The position numbers and the translations under genes are program-made. Below the pieces are notes generated by a model. That model did not search any database and was not told the origin of the DNA. It was given only the letters and a program-made list of their open reading frames with translations. Positions 6,538 to 7,488 of a DNA stretch of 7,488 bases are shown here, one piece after another (position 1 is the first letter of the stretch; the number at the start of each line of letters is the position of its first letter). Origin of the DNA: Vulcanimicrobiota bacterium (lineage in GTDB: Bacteria; Vulcanimicrobiota; Vulcanimicrobiia; Vulcanimicrobiales; Vulcanimicrobiaceae); the NCBI GenBank assembly GCA_019237435.1, contig JAFAHB010000243.1, positions 1 through 7,488 of the forward strand. The letters are read 5' to 3'.

Positions 6538-6567
6538 TGGCGGCCACTTGCTTAAAGAAGGTGTGAC

Positions 6568-6571
6568 GGAG
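6568..6571 (+). promoter_or_regulatory. Ribosome binding site of ftsA
   Basis: GGAG lies 5 bases before ATG at 6577. A second, better-looking purine run (AAGAAGGTG, 6554-6562) is 14 bases from the ATG and too far for it, and no in-frame start suits it. The chosen start places the ATPase motif GLDIGTTK at residues 8-15, as usual for FtsA. Confidence 0.6.
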
Positions 6572-6576
6572 CGCGG

Positions 6577-7488
6577 ATGAAGCACGAGACCGTTTGCGGC
6601 CTCGATATTGGGACGACCAAGACGTGCGCGGTCGTCGCGCACAACGGCTCAGCCGGCCTCGAAATCGTCGGTTTCGGTGAAGCTCCGTCGCTTGGAATGC
6701 GCAAAGGCGTCGTCGTAGATTTGGACGAGACCATCAAATCGATCGAAGCGGCCGCCGAGAAGGCCGAACGTATGGCGGGCATTCACTTCGACGAGGTTTT
6801 CGTCGGAATAACCGGCGATCACATACGAAGCACCAATAACCGCGCGGTCGTTGCCGTTTCGGGCGAGGATCGAGAAGTGACGCCGGGCGACGTACGCCGC
6901 GTCATCGACGCGAGCAAGATCATCAATCTCCCGACCGACCGGCAGATCATTCACGCCTTGCCGCGCTACTTTACCGTTGACGGACAAGAAGGCGTCAACG
7001 ACCCGATTGGAATGGCGGGCGGGCGGCTCGAGGTCGACACGCACATCGTTACCGGCAGCACGAGCTTCATCAGTAACGTGCTCAAGTGCGTTCAGCGCGC
7101 TGGGTTGGAAGCTCTGGGAATCGTCTTCGAGCCGCTCGCCAGCTCGGCCGCGACGCTCATGCAAGAAGAGAAGCAGGTCGGTGTCGTCTTGCTCGATATC
7201 GGCGGCGGAACCACCGATATCGCCGTTTACTCGCTCGGAAGTGCGATTTACACCGCCACGATTCCGGTCGGGGGCAACGTGCTTACGAGCGATATCTCGC
7301 TCGGCCTAAAGACGACGCTCGCCGAAGCCGAAGCGATCAAGAAACGTCTGGGCGCGACCGAGCAAGAGGAGCGCTTCGAGGTTCGCACGCTCGACGGCCG
7401 AGCGACGCGGGAACACACGACGGCGGAGCTCCGTCAGATCGTCGTTCCGCGCGTGCTGGAGACGCTCCGAATGGCACGCCAGAAAATT
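6577..7488 (+). CDS. ftsA: Cell division protein FtsA, 3'-truncated by the window edge
   Basis: The first 304 residues of FtsA are visible and the frame is still open at the last base; full-length proteins have about 410-420 residues. FtsA is an actin-like ATPase that tethers FtsZ to the inner membrane and recruits later divisome proteins. The phosphate-1 motif is GLDIGTTK (8-15) and phosphate-2 is DIGGGTTD (207-214). The segment VFVGITGDHIRS followed by the EVTPGDV region fits the FtsA-specific 1C domain inserted in subdomain 1A, which separates it from MreB and DnaK. Further family signatures are HALPRYFTVDG, DTHIVTGS and VGGNVLTSDISLGLKT. The C-terminal amphipathic membrane helix is outside the window. 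Unlike the usual ftsQ-ftsA overlap, this gene has its own leader and ribosome binding site. ftsZ is expected just downstream but cannot be seen. Confidence 0.96.
   Translation, partial: MKHETVCGLDIGTTKTCAVVAHNGSAGLEIVGFGEAPSLGMRKGVVVDLDETIKSIEAAAEKAERMAGIHFDEVFVGITGDHIRSTNNRAVVAVSGEDREVTPGDVRRVIDASKIINLPTDRQIIHALPRYFTVDGQEGVNDPIGMAGGRLEVDTHIVTGSTSFISNVLKCVQRAGLEALGIVFEPLASSAATLMQEEKQVGVVLLDIGGGTTDIAVYSLGSAIYTATIPVGGNVLTSDISLGLKTTLAEAEAIKKRLGATEQEERFEVRTLDGRATREHTTAELRQIVVPRVLETLRMARQKI

Larger units (their letters stand above)
6346..6576 (+). other. Non-coding upstream region of ftsA (probable promoter and leader)
   Basis: No credible gene lies here. Since terminators precede it and the nearest gene is on the other strand, the ftsA promoter should lie in this stretch. 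The best sigma70-like pair I can find is weak: TTGCGC (6381-6386) and CACAAT (6405-6410) with an 18-base spacer. An AT-rich AATATAT at 6525-6531 is another -10 candidate but lacks a good -35. The region also contains a tandem TTTTGAGG repeat and several complementary segments, listed separately. Two ORFs of under 20 codons start at 6303 and 6445 and are not supported as genes. Confidence 0.5.

Overview
The window is a GC-rich bacterial chromosome segment of housekeeping character. It holds a replication and cell-division gene cluster with an unusual order. From left to right on the + strand there are: most of dnaE (replicative DNA polymerase III alpha subunit, 5' end outside the window), a histidinol-dehydrogenase (HisD) family gene, a Cof-type HAD phosphatase gene, and ftsQ. 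A small secreted-protein gene of unknown function follows on the - strand, then a 314-base non-coding gap, then the first 304 codons of ftsA, which runs off the right edge.

The first four genes look like one translationally coupled unit. Each junction is a 4-base stop/start overlap: GTGA between dnaE and hisD, TTGA between hisD and the HAD gene, ATGA between the HAD gene and ftsQ. A strong intrinsic-terminator-like hairpin with a T tract lies inside the last codons of ftsQ, which suggests the unit ends there. ftsA is separated from ftsQ by the opposite-strand gene and probably has its own promoter and leader. No rRNA, tRNA, CRISPR array, insertion sequence or phage gene was seen.

The most unusual item is the HisD-family protein. 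It is full length and in frame, and it keeps several fold-defining motifs. It has nevertheless lost the catalytic Glu-His pair, most zinc ligands, and the usual PGG, GPGN and AGPSE motifs. This argues against ordinary histidinol dehydrogenase activity and for a pseudoenzyme or an altered function in an operon with replication and division genes.

The organism cannot be fixed from this sequence. High GC, frequent GTG/TTG starts, an FtsQ/FtsA division system and a DnaE1-type polymerase with intact visible PHP metal-site residues fit many free-living bacteria. A poorly characterised lineage such as Eremiobacterota (WPS-2/Vulcanimicrobiota) is my guess, at low confidence.
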